Made by a program: the position numbers and the translations under genes
Source: Alphaproteobacteria bacterium
GTDB lineage: Bacteria; Pseudomonadota; Alphaproteobacteria; Puniceispirillales; UBA1172
DNA length: 6,559 nt
Direction: 5' to 3'
NCBI GenBank assembly: GCA_023259875.1
Contig: JALRFL010000007.1
Span: forward strand, 1 to 6,559
Shown: in pieces, positions 1-5,966 of the stretch
How the letters are laid out: every line of letters begins with the position of its first letter
Position numbering within the stretch: position 1 is the first letter of the stretch
Notes under the pieces: model-generated
The model's input: only the letters and a program-made list of their open reading frames with translations
Told to the model about the DNA's origin: nothing
Databases searched by the model: none

Positions 1-996
1 GGCATCGCGTGGCCCAAGCACACGGATATCGTTGCGTTGCCCAAGATAATCTAGCATCACGGCCAGATTGTCTTGCTCGGCATCATGAAACAGCTTTTCA
101 ACCCGGCGTGGCCTCATCGCATCATCGCCGCCGCCATGATGCGCATCAAGAGCATCAAAATAATCCATCATCCCATTAGCGGCCGCGACTTGGGCATGAT
201 CTGGCCCAGCAGGAACCATCCATTTTGACGGGATATCATGATTAAAATAATGAGATTGTGGGGCAAGCACATGGCGCGCGGATTTGCGAATAACCATTAC
301 CCCTTGATGAGGGCCATAAGTCTTATAGCTGGAAAAAAGATAAATATCTGCCCCCAGTGCCTCTAGATCAGGAAACCCGTGCGGACAATATGATACCCCA
401 TCGACCAGTAAAATCGCCCCAGCGGCGTGCACCATATCAGCCACTTTGCGAACAGGATTAATTTCCGCAACAAGATTTGAGCAATGCGTCATGGCAACCA
501 TTTTGATTTGATCGTCAAGCAAACCAGCCAGATCATTCACATCAAGCTGACCAGAAGACGGGTCAGCCTGCCAGATGATAATGCGTATTCCTGCCGCCTC
601 AAGCCGACGCCAAACCCCGGTGTTGGCTTCATGCTCTTGCCCGGAAATAATAATCCCGTCACCGGGTTTTAGGCGTTCCTTTAAGCCTTGCGCCAGAACA
701 TAAGTGTTTTGTGAGGTGGATGGGCCAAACATGACTTCATCGGCGTTGACATTCAGATATTTAGCCATGCGTTGATGTGCCAGATCCATTTCTGCGCCAA
801 GTTCAGCAGACGCCTTAAAGGCGTAATAGGGTTGCAATTTGCGCTGATGAAAAATAGCCGAAAACCGATCAATAACTTGCTGGCACATATACGACCCACC
901 AGCGTTTTCAAAAAACGCTTGCCCGGCAAGGGACGGCTCTGAAAAGGCTGGAAATTGCTGGCGGACAAAATTCAGATCAAGGGATGCTTTAGCCAT
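1..996 (-). CDS. class V aminotransferase / cysteine desulfurase-like PLP enzyme, 3' part missing
   Basis: The frame is open from the ATG at 996 to the window edge, giving 332 residues without a stop; the C-terminal part lies outside. It is a fold-type I PLP enzyme of the class V (NifS/SufS-like) family. Visible motifs are a phosphate-binding stretch FGPSTSQNT (90-98), a QEHEAN segment (120-125) where the family usually has E-x-E-H-x-x-N, THCSN (170-174), Asp199 in VDGVSYCPHG (198-207) for the pyridine nitrogen, and the Schiff-base lysine Lys225 in SSYKTYGPHQG (222-232). The N-terminal stretch (LDLNFVRQQFPAF, then FFENAGGSY) recalls the 'cysteine desulfurase family protein, VC1184 subfamily' more than housekeeping IscS/SufS. 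The catalytic-cysteine region of true desulfurases would lie beyond the window, so desulfurase, lyase or epimerase activity cannot be decided. The start is supported by AAGGAG (plus-strand 1003-1008) 6 nt upstream. The gene is divergent from the MttB-like gene and may share its control region. Confidence 0.88.
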   Translation of the reverse strand, partial: MAKASLDLNFVRQQFPAFSEPSLAGQAFFENAGGSYMCQQVIDRFSAIFHQRKLQPYYAFKASAELGAEMDLAHQRMAKYLNVNADEVMFGPSTSQNTYVLAQGLKERLKPGDGIIISGQEHEANTGVWRRLEAAGIRIIIWQADPSSGQLDVNDLAGLLDDQIKMVAMTHCSNLVAEINPVRKVADMVHAAGAILLVDGVSYCPHGFPDLEALGADIYLFSSYKTYGPHQGVMVIRKSARHVLAPQSHYFNHDIPSKWMVPAGPDHAQVAAANGMMDYFDALDAHHGGGDDAMRPRRVEKLFHDAEQDNLAVMLDYLGQRNDIRVLGPRDA

Positions 997-1018
997 TTGA
1001 AACTCCTTAACGTATCAG

Positions 1019-1033
1019 ACGCGCCTCGCGCGT
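1019..1033 (-). promoter_or_regulatory. GC-rich hairpin just upstream of the aminotransferase RBS
   Basis: The sequence ACGCGC, CTC, GCGCGT is a perfect 6 bp inverted repeat with a 3-base centre. On the minus strand it would lie in the mRNA leader, about 10 nt before the Shine-Dalgarno sequence of the class V aminotransferase-like gene. It could be a leader hairpin that affects translation or mRNA stability, or a DNA operator. No T-run follows it on either strand, so it is not an intrinsic terminator. The repeat itself is certain; its function is inferred. Confidence 0.4.
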
Positions 1034-1046
1034 GGGTTGGCTCTAG

Positions 1047-1135
1047 CTGACAGAAACCATTAGTCTGACGGCTCATCCGCCTCATGGCAACCGCTTTTCA
1101 TGCTGGCGGATGTCAGGCGAAAATTGGCCTGTCAG
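1047..1135. repeat. nested inverted repeats forming one long imperfect hairpin
   Basis: Four complementary segments nest in order. CTGACAG (1047-1053) pairs with CTGTCAG (1129-1135). CTGA (1065-1068) pairs with TCAG (1113-1116). CATCCGCC (1074-1081) pairs with GGCGGATG (1105-1112). CATG (1083-1086) pairs with CATG (1099-1102). A 5-nt bulge (1069-1073) separates the second and third helices, an internal loop of about 11 by 12 nt separates the first and second, and the apical loop is 1087-1098. It sits in the divergent gap between the aminotransferase-like and MttB-like genes. It could be a structured leader RNA of the minus-strand gene, a small RNA, or paired operator sites. It matches no riboswitch class I can name. 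Confidence 0.5.
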
Positions 1136-1162
1136 AATATGCAAAAATCCTCATGCGCTGGC

Positions 1163-1190
1163 TTGAATAATTAGGAATTCTCTATACGAT
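1163..1190 (+). promoter_or_regulatory. possible sigma-70-type promoter of the MttB-like gene
   Basis: TTGAAT (1163-1168) and TACGAT (1185-1190) are separated by 16 nt, each matching 4 of 6 consensus positions. They lie in an AT-rich tract, and the predicted transcript would start near 1197 with a leader of about 30 nt. On this reading the large inverted repeat at 1047-1135 lies upstream of the promoter, as DNA rather than RNA for this gene. The match is weak. Confidence 0.3.
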
Positions 1191-1226
1191 CAAAAAAACA
1201 AACCAGAATGATATAGCGGGTGAAAC

Positions 1227-2747
1227 ATGGCTAGACGCGGCGCTTCGGCAAGACATAAATCTGCTAAGTCACACGCGGCTTTGGCCTCACCGCATATCCG
1301 CCGTGTCCTCCCCTATTTTGATGTGCTTGATGATGACGCGCTCTTGCGGCTTGATGCTCAGATTGACTGGCTTATCGAAAACAAAGGAATAGCCTTTCGG
1401 GATGATCCGGCCTCGGTTGCATTATGGAAAAAAGAAGGCGCCAAGGTGGAAGGGGACATCATCCGCGCCCCTGCAGACTGGATCAGGTCATTATGCCGGA
1501 AAGCCCCGTCAAGTTTTCGGCAAGTCGCGCGCAATCCTGAACGCTCGGTGACAATTGGCGGCCAGAATCAGGTCTTTGCCCCCATTTATGGCGCTCCATT
1601 TGTTCGGGATAGCGAAGGCGGTCGACGCTATGGCGATATTGCGGCGTTTCAGGATTTGGTTCGCCTGACTTATCTGCACCCACATTTGCATCATGGGGGT
1701 TTTGTTACCTGTGAGCCGTGCGATATTCCCGTAAATAAACGGCATTTAGATATGCTCTTTGCCCATATGACCTTATCCGATAAACCTCATCTTGGGGCGA
1801 TTACGGAAATGAGCCGTGCTGAGGATAGTGTTGCCATGGCAGAAATTGTCTTTGGCCGTGAAGTGATGGAAAAGGATTGCGTCATACTGGGCAATGTGAA
1901 TACCAACTCCCCTTTGCTGGTTGATAAGGTAGTGACCGAAGCGGTTCGGGTATATTGTGGGCGCGGCCAAGGTATTATTGTGGTGCCGTTTATTCTGTCT
2001 GGAGCCATGGGGCCGGTATCCACCGCCGCTAGTGTTGCCCAAGCCATGGCAGAGGCGCTGATGGTCTGTGCTTATGCGCAACTCATTCGTCCCGGGGCAC
2101 CTTTTGTTTTGGGGAATTTTCTTTCTTCCATGTCCCTTAAATCTGGCGCACCTACCTTCGGTATGCCGGAACCGGTTATGTCAAATTATGCCATTGGCCA
2201 GCTGGCTAGACGCGCAGGGTTACCGTTGCGTTGTGGCGGCTCATTAACAGCGTCAAAGATCGAAGACGCACAAGCCGCTTATGAATCCGCAGACTCCATG
2301 CACTCAACGATGTTGGCCGGTGCTAATTTTGTTCTGCATGCGGCAGGCTGGCTAGAAGGCGGGCTATGTGTCGGGTTTGAAAAGCTCATCATGGATGCGG
2401 ATCGGCTGGGCAGTTATCAAAAAATCCTTGATCAAGGTCTCGATACCTCAATGGAGGCACTGGCTCAAGATGCTTATGCAGAGGTTGATCCGGGGGGGCA
2501 TTTCTTAGGGTCATCCCATACCATGAGAAATTATCAGACCGCGTTTTATGAGCCGGATCTTAGCCATAGCGAAAATGTCGAAAGCTGGGAAGACGAAGGG
2601 GCATTAGATATGCGCGCCAGAGCCTATCATCGCTGGCAACATATGCTTAAGGAATATCAGCCCCCTCACATTGACGAAGGCGTCAGAGAAGAGCTGTCAG
2701 CCTATGTGGAGAAGCGCAAACGCGACATGCCGGATGCTTGGTATTAA
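1227..2747 (+). CDS. trimethylamine methyltransferase (MttB) family protein, non-pyrrolysine type
   Basis: This is a 506-residue member of the MttB superfamily (COG5598-type), TIM-barrel methyltransferases that move a methyl group from a quaternary or tertiary amine to a cognate corrinoid protein. Family-like blocks are LSGAMGPVS and AQLIRPGAPFVLG (257-296), GGSLTASKIEDAQAAYESA (337-355), AGWLEGGL (373-380), and DPGGHFLGSSHTMRNY (421-436). Archaeal MttB has pyrrolysine at an in-frame UAG near residue 334. Here the matching region is read through with sense codons and the frame has no internal TAG, so it resembles non-Pyl homologues such as MtgB, which demethylates glycine betaine. The substrate is unknown. 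An in-frame TGA (1221-1223) lies just upstream, so this ATG is the earliest possible; GGGTGA (1218-1223) is a weak ribosome site. The gene ends in tandem stops TAA TAG and overlaps the converging gene by 4 bp. No corrinoid protein, activating protein or MtgA-like partner is visible in the window. Confidence 0.9.
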   Translation: MARRGASARHKSAKSHAALASPHIRRVLPYFDVLDDDALLRLDAQIDWLIENKGIAFRDDPASVALWKKEGAKVEGDIIRAPADWIRSLCRKAPSSFRQVARNPERSVTIGGQNQVFAPIYGAPFVRDSEGGRRYGDIAAFQDLVRLTYLHPHLHHGGFVTCEPCDIPVNKRHLDMLFAHMTLSDKPHLGAITEMSRAEDSVAMAEIVFGREVMEKDCVILGNVNTNSPLLVDKVVTEAVRVYCGRGQGIIVVPFILSGAMGPVSTAASVAQAMAEALMVCAYAQLIRPGAPFVLGNFLSSMSLKSGAPTFGMPEPVMSNYAIGQLARRAGLPLRCGGSLTASKIEDAQAAYESADSMHSTMLAGANFVLHAAGWLEGGLCVGFEKLIMDADRLGSYQKILDQGLDTSMEALAQDAYAEVDPGGHFLGSSHTMRNYQTAFYEPDLSHSENVESWEDEGALDMRARAYHRWQHMLKEYQPPHIDEGVREELSAYVEKRKRDMPDAWY

Positions 2748-3487
2748 TAGCGCAAAGCATACCAGCCGCGACCAATCATCTCTTGGATAGCAAAGGATGT
2801 CCAGCGCAGAGCCTTAGCACTGGGGAGGAAATCCATAACGGTGATGCGGCGGTTTTCGGATAGAAAATCAACAGGATAGGGAATAACCTCAACTCCTGCG
2901 GCAGAAAATAATCGCTTCGCGCGGGGCATATGAAATGCTGATGTCACAAGAATAACGCGAGCATCTTTATTAGCCATCATCTGATGAACAGCCTTGGCTT
3001 CAGCGGCGGTGTTTTCTACAGGCGCTGTGAGTTGGATTTGGTGTTCAGCTATGCCATCAGCTATGGCATGGGCGGCAAGGAACTCCCCTTCTGGTATTCC
3101 GTCCTCCCACGGCAATATGCCGCGCGTAAAAATCAGTATAGGGGCTTTTTCTGCTTTCATTAGGGCGACTCCGGCCAAATACCGGTCAACGGCAGAATTA
3201 AACTCTATCAGAATATCGCCATGCATCTTTATGCGCGTTGACATGCCGCTAAGCACAACGATAGCGTCAGCGGCCGGAGCGTCATCAATGGTGATAAAGC
3301 TTTGATCTTTTTCCAGATACCTTATGAAAACTTTTTCAGTGATAGGCAGCGAGGATATTACCAAAAGGAATACCGCCATCATGCTATATCTATGGCGGCG
3401 CGACCATATGCCTATGAGGATTAGCAATAGGCTGATAGCAAGCGGGCTAACGAGAAGCGGTAAAATCTTATGCAGGTAAATCATCAT
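2744..3487 (-). CDS. ElyC/SanA/YdcF-like (DUF218) inner-membrane protein
   Basis: This is a 247-residue protein with two hydrophobic N-terminal segments (about 8-28 and 35-50) followed by a DUF218 domain. Family-like signatures are ADAIVVLSG (73-81), ENTAAEAK (158-165), ILVTSAFHMPRAKRLF (179-194), VEVIPYPVDF (199-208) and the C-terminal FLPSAKAL...AIQEMIGR (220-240). Length, two-segment anchor and C-terminus fit ElyC, an E. coli envelope-biogenesis factor tied to lipid-carrier and peptidoglycan homeostasis; the biochemical activity of DUF218 is poorly defined. The domain would face the periplasm. Two ATGs are adjacent (3487 and 3484). The upstream GAGAGG (plus-strand 3490-3495) is 2 nt from the first and 5 nt from the second, so translation may begin at 3484, giving 246 residues. 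The gene converges on the MttB-like gene with a shared TTAA and is divergent from the MBL-fold gene. No functional link to either neighbour is evident. Confidence 0.88.
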   Translation of the reverse strand: MMIYLHKILPLLVSPLAISLLLILIGIWSRRHRYSMMAVFLLVISSLPITEKVFIRYLEKDQSFITIDDAPAADAIVVLSGMSTRIKMHGDILIEFNSAVDRYLAGVALMKAEKAPILIFTRGILPWEDGIPEGEFLAAHAIADGIAEHQIQLTAPVENTAAEAKAVHQMMANKDARVILVTSAFHMPRAKRLFSAAGVEVIPYPVDFLSENRRITVMDFLPSAKALRWTSFAIQEMIGRGWYALRY

Positions 3488-3589
3488 GTCCTCTCAGCAC
3501 CAATATTAGGGGCAAACACAAGCGATCAGCAAGCTTTGATAATGGCAAAAAGGCATCGCATCTGATCAGGCTTTCGCTTATGCTAGGCT
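3488..3589. promoter_or_regulatory. divergent promoter region between the DUF218 and MBL-fold genes
   Basis: The 102 bp gap must hold the start signals for both genes. On the minus strand, TAATAT (plus-strand 3503-3508) is a possible -10 element for the DUF218 gene, with no convincing -35. On the plus strand, TTGATA (3536-3541) followed by TCTGAT (3561-3566) has an over-long 19 nt spacer. TATGCT (3579-3584) is an alternative -10 that would place the transcript start almost on the MBL-fold ATG. None is strong enough to assign alone. Confidence 0.3.
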
Positions 3590-4447
3590 ATGGGGAAAAA
3601 CAAACTGATCTTACTTGGAACTAAGGGCGGCCCCGTGATCACGCGTGATGGGGCATGGCCAACTAGCCATGCGCTGGTCGTTGATGGCAAGGCTTATGTG
3701 ATTGATGCTGGCCTTGGGGTAACCCGGCAATATGTTCAGGCAGGGCTGACTTTTGCCGATCTTGAGGCGGTATTTATCACCCATCATCACAGCGATCATA
3801 ATCTGGAATTGGGGGCGTTTATATATACCGCATGGAACGCGGCACCGCCGCATCCTATTTCTCTGCATGGGCCACAAGGCTTAGACCATTTGATGCGGCA
3901 TGTTCTGGCTAGTCAAGATTTTGATATTCGCATCCGCATAGCGGATGAAGGGTTGGCAGACCCCTCGATGCTCATCTCATGGCAGGAATTTCACAGCGGT
4001 GAGGTTTATCAAGATGACCGCATTCGGGTAACGGCGTGTAAAGTCTCGCATCCGCCAGTAGAAGAATGTTATGCGCTCAAAATAGAAACATCTCATAAAA
4101 CCATCGTTTTTGGGGCAGATACCTGTTTTTATCCTCCTCTTGCTGATTTTGCTAAAGGGGCAGATATTCTCATTCATGAGGCCATGCACCTAGGTGCCGC
4201 CAAACAATTATGCGAACAGAATAAGGATATTGAACCTAACCTCTGGGCACATTTCAGTGCTAGCCATACCTCATGCGAGGACGCAGGCCGCATCGCCACT
4301 ATGGCAGAATGCCACCAATTGGTGCTTAATCATTTTGTCCCACAAATAGGTTCACTGGTCAGCCGTGCAGATTATGAGGAAGCGGTGAGAAAAACCTATC
4401 AGGGTGAGCTAATCATTGGTCATGATCTCTGTGAAATTGCGTTATAG
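3590..4447 (+). CDS. metallo-beta-lactamase-fold metal-dependent hydrolase, RNase Z-like subgroup
   Basis: This is a 285-residue soluble protein with the MBL fold and likely a di-zinc site. The N-terminus KLILLGTKGGP (5-15) matches the usual first strand of RNase Z/arylsulfatase-like members. The metal motif THHHSDHN has His65, His67, Asp69 and His70. Later candidate ligands are His154 (KVSHP), Asp177 (FGADT) and His248 (LNHFVP), with HEAMH (196-200) and ASHTS (224-228) as extra family-like His blocks. The substrate is unknown: tRNA 3'-processing RNase Z, phosphodiesterase and small-molecule hydrolases share this plan, and I see no clear RNase Z exosite arm. An in-frame TAG at 3584-3586 makes this ATG the earliest start. 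No real Shine-Dalgarno precedes it, only TAGG 2 nt away, so initiation is weak or leaderless. The gene stands alone, converging with the GrdB-like gene across 24 bp that shows no hairpin terminator. Confidence 0.88.
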   Translation: MGKNKLILLGTKGGPVITRDGAWPTSHALVVDGKAYVIDAGLGVTRQYVQAGLTFADLEAVFITHHHSDHNLELGAFIYTAWNAAPPHPISLHGPQGLDHLMRHVLASQDFDIRIRIADEGLADPSMLISWQEFHSGEVYQDDRIRVTACKVSHPPVEECYALKIETSHKTIVFGADTCFYPPLADFAKGADILIHEAMHLGAAKQLCEQNKDIEPNLWAHFSASHTSCEDAGRIATMAECHQLVLNHFVPQIGSLVSRADYEEAVRKTYQGELIIGHDLCEIAL

Positions 4448-4471
4448 CTAAAAGAGAAATCAAAACCCCTT

Positions 4472-5386
4472 TCACCCCTTGTCTTTACCTTGGCGCGTGG
4501 TCGCTGCAACGGCTTTACCTTTATCAAACGCCATCCGCCGAACACTGATCTCTTCTGGGGTGAGTTTTGCGATATTGGCATAATCAGTTTTCCAGTCTGG
4601 CTTGCCAAGCCATTTTAAGGGCGAAGTCACTGTGCTTCGGGGGCCGGTTGCGGCGGCTAGCATATCTAATGCCCCAGCTAGCGTATGGTCTTGTGAGGCA
4701 GTATCATGTGGCCGGCCTGCCCCATTACCAAGCGGAAAATCAGAAAAATAAAAGCGCGGTACGCCGGCGCGTTCAACAATATCTTTGGCGCATCCCATGA
4801 TAACGGTGGGGATGCCTTCTGCCTCAATCGCGCGCATCGCCAAGGCAATAGACTGATGGCAGACCGGACAATTCGGCACAGCGATAACTGCATCAAGCTG
4901 ATCCGCTTTCACCATCTCAGCTAGTTTAGGGGCGTCTTGATCCAGATGGGTGCGTTGAGAACGGTTAGTTGGGAAACCATAAAAATAAGCCCCCACTTCT
5001 TTTATTATCGCAGCCCGGCTAGCCCTTAGCATGGCGTTAAGGGGAAAATAACTGCCGATATCTTCGGCGGTAGTATGATCACGATCTATCGCCACATGAG
5101 AAATGCGAACATCCGGAAAGGGCATGATGGGCTGGCGATAAACTTCATAAAACTTTGCCGCCGCGTTATAGGGTGCACCCGGCCCTTGATCCCCTTTATC
5201 CTCTTGATAAAGCGCCGCCGTGGTCACAAGCCCAACACGCATTTCCGTTAACGGTTTGGTAACAGAGACAAAGGGCACATCATCATATTGTGCCCACTGA
5301 TACGGGTTATCGTAACCAAGACCAAGATAATAGGCGGTTGTGCGATCAATATAGGATATAGGTGCGTCGGTTGCGGGTTTGGTCAT
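4472..5386 (-). CDS. glycine/sarcosine/betaine reductase selenoprotein B (GrdB)-like protein, Cys form
   Basis: This is a 304-residue protein if it starts at MTKPATDAP (ATG at 5386). It resembles the family annotated as glycine/sarcosine/betaine/D-proline reductase selenoprotein B. Markers are MRVGLVTTAALY (49-60), ISHVAIDRDHTTAEDIGSYFPL (from 95), DAVIAVPNCPVCHQSIALAMRAIEAEGIPTV (165-195) and the C-terminal FSDFPLGNGAGRPHD (214-228). Selenium-containing relatives carry selenocysteine in a thiol motif; here Cys173 and Cys176 (CPVC) are encoded by TGT and TGC, with no in-frame TGA. True GrdB works with GrdA and GrdC in anaerobes; neither is in the window, so the reaction is unknown and a generic thiol-dependent reductase or lyase is possible. 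The frame is open further upstream to 5557, but those 57 residues lie on the rhodanese gene in another frame and look like a shadow. The chosen ATG is 4 nt after the rhodanese stop and lacks a good ribosome site, which points to translational coupling. Confidence 0.8.
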   Translation of the reverse strand: MTKPATDAPISYIDRTTAYYLGLGYDNPYQWAQYDDVPFVSVTKPLTEMRVGLVTTAALYQEDKGDQGPGAPYNAAAKFYEVYRQPIMPFPDVRISHVAIDRDHTTAEDIGSYFPLNAMLRASRAAIIKEVGAYFYGFPTNRSQRTHLDQDAPKLAEMVKADQLDAVIAVPNCPVCHQSIALAMRAIEAEGIPTVIMGCAKDIVERAGVPRFYFSDFPLGNGAGRPHDTASQDHTLAGALDMLAAATGPRSTVTSPLKWLGKPDWKTDYANIAKLTPEEISVRRMAFDKGKAVAATTRQGKDKG

Positions 5387-5390
5387 ATCA

Positions 5391-5795
5391 TCAGCTTGGG
5401 GTTTTGTCAGGAAAGGCCACCGGGCCACCAGCATCCACCCAGCCATTAAACCCTTCTCTAATATGCGCTGCCTCAAAACCCATGTCTTGAAGCGTTGCGG
5501 TTGATAGGGCTGACCGCCAGCCTGAGGCACAATGCAGAATAAAGCGTTTCTCCTCACTAAAAATATCTTTGAAATAGGGGCTTTCGGGATCTATCCAAAA
5601 CTCTAACATTCCGCGGGGGGCATGAAAACTGCCCGGAATAAAGCCCAGCTTTTGGCGCTCTCGGATATCCCTGATATCAACTATAACCACATCCTCTTGA
5701 TCGAACATGGAGATCACTTCACTGGCCGAATATTCAGTGATCTTTTCGCGCGCAGCCGCGACCATGGCCTTCACGGTCTGTTTGAGCGGTTTCAT
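5391..5795 (-). CDS. single-domain rhodanese-like sulfurtransferase
   Basis: This is a 134-residue protein with one rhodanese domain covering about 20-128. Features are the first strand VVIVDIRDIRERQKLGFIPGS (36-56), the active-site loop CASGWR (89-94) with catalytic Cys89 and the family-typical loop Arg94, and the C-terminal GFNGWVDAGGPV (115-126). Such proteins carry a persulfide on the catalytic cysteine and pass sulfur between thiols; the donor and acceptor here are unknown. It has no signal peptide, so it is probably cytoplasmic. The start is firm: TAAGGAGG (plus-strand 5803-5810) lies 7 nt before the ATG, the strongest ribosome site in the window. It is the first gene of a two-gene operon, with the GrdB-like gene beginning 4 nt after its TGA, so the rhodanese may supply or relay sulfur or redox equivalents to the partner's CPVC thiols. 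That partnership is inferred from coupling only. Confidence 0.93.
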   Translation of the reverse strand: MKPLKQTVKAMVAAAREKITEYSASEVISMFDQEDVVIVDIRDIRERQKLGFIPGSFHAPRGMLEFWIDPESPYFKDIFSEEKRFILHCASGWRSALSTATLQDMGFEAAHIREGFNGWVDAGGPVAFPDKTPS

Positions 5796-5822
5796 AGCTT
5801 CTCCTCCTTATAACCTCTGTCC

Positions 5823-5851
5823 ATAAGACCTTGGGATGAGCGAAGGATCAA
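5823..5851 (-). promoter_or_regulatory. probable promoter of the rhodanese/GrdB-like operon
   Basis: Read on the minus strand, TTGATC (plus-strand 5846-5851) and TCTTAT (5823-5828) are separated by exactly 17 nt, each matching 4 of 6 sigma-70 positions. Transcription would start near 5816, leaving a leader of about 20 nt that carries the strong ribosome site of the rhodanese. Spacing and placement are good; sequence matches are moderate. Confidence 0.42.
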
Positions 5852-5893
5852 CCCCCTTTCCGGTTATGGTTCAGGCTTTTCAGCAATACAGAT

Positions 5894-5908
5894 TGCGCAT
5901 CAGGCGCA
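5894..5908. promoter_or_regulatory. palindrome abutting the -35 box; candidate operator
   Basis: TGCGC, ATCAG, GCGCA forms a 5 bp inverted repeat with a 5-base spacer, ending 1 nt before the TTGACA hexamer at 5910. Its GCGCAT half also recurs directly 9 bp later. Position and symmetry fit a dimeric regulator binding at the promoter of the small exported protein gene. Half-sites this short can occur by chance. Confidence 0.3.
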
Positions 5909-5909
5909 T

Positions 5910-5938
5910 TTGACAGCATGACAGCGCCATGATTACAT
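5910..5938 (+). promoter_or_regulatory. probable promoter of the small exported protein gene
   Basis: A perfect TTGACA (5910-5915) is followed after 17 nt by TTACAT (5933-5938), a poor -10 matching 3 of 6 positions. The predicted transcript would begin near 5945, about 20 nt before the ATG at 5967. The spacer carries tandem TGACAGC copies (5911-5917 and 5919-5925) with an 8 bp period. The weak -10 beside repeats suggests an activated promoter, but this is inference. Confidence 0.4.
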
Positions 5939-5966
5939 CAGGCCTTGACCGCAACCGAGGCAAGCT

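Noticed and set aside
484..672. 62-codon plus-strand open frame
   Set aside because: It lies antisense within the aminotransferase-like gene, which has clear PLP-enzyme motifs in its own frame; no family features and no ribosome site.
753..968. 71-codon minus-strand open frame
   Set aside because: Alternative frame on the same strand as the aminotransferase-like gene, covering its conserved N-terminal region.
1773..2081. 102-codon minus-strand open frame inside the MttB-like gene
   Set aside because: Antisense shadow of strongly conserved MttB-family sequence; composition shows no protein-like motifs.
1227..2747. Pyrrolysine-coding UAG in the MttB-like gene
   Set aside because: The frame has no internal TAG; the only TAG is directly after the terminal TAA as a second stop.
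2994..3305. 103-codon plus-strand open frame inside the DUF218 gene
   Set aside because: Antisense shadow; the minus-strand frame carries the recognisable domain.
4448..4471. Bidirectional terminator in the 24 bp convergent gap
   Set aside because: No inverted repeat of useful length is visible in or just around the gap.
4859..4870. Selenocysteine codon in the GrdB-like CPVC motif
   Set aside because: The two cysteine codons are TGT and TGC; there is no in-frame TGA, so no SECIS element needs to be sought.
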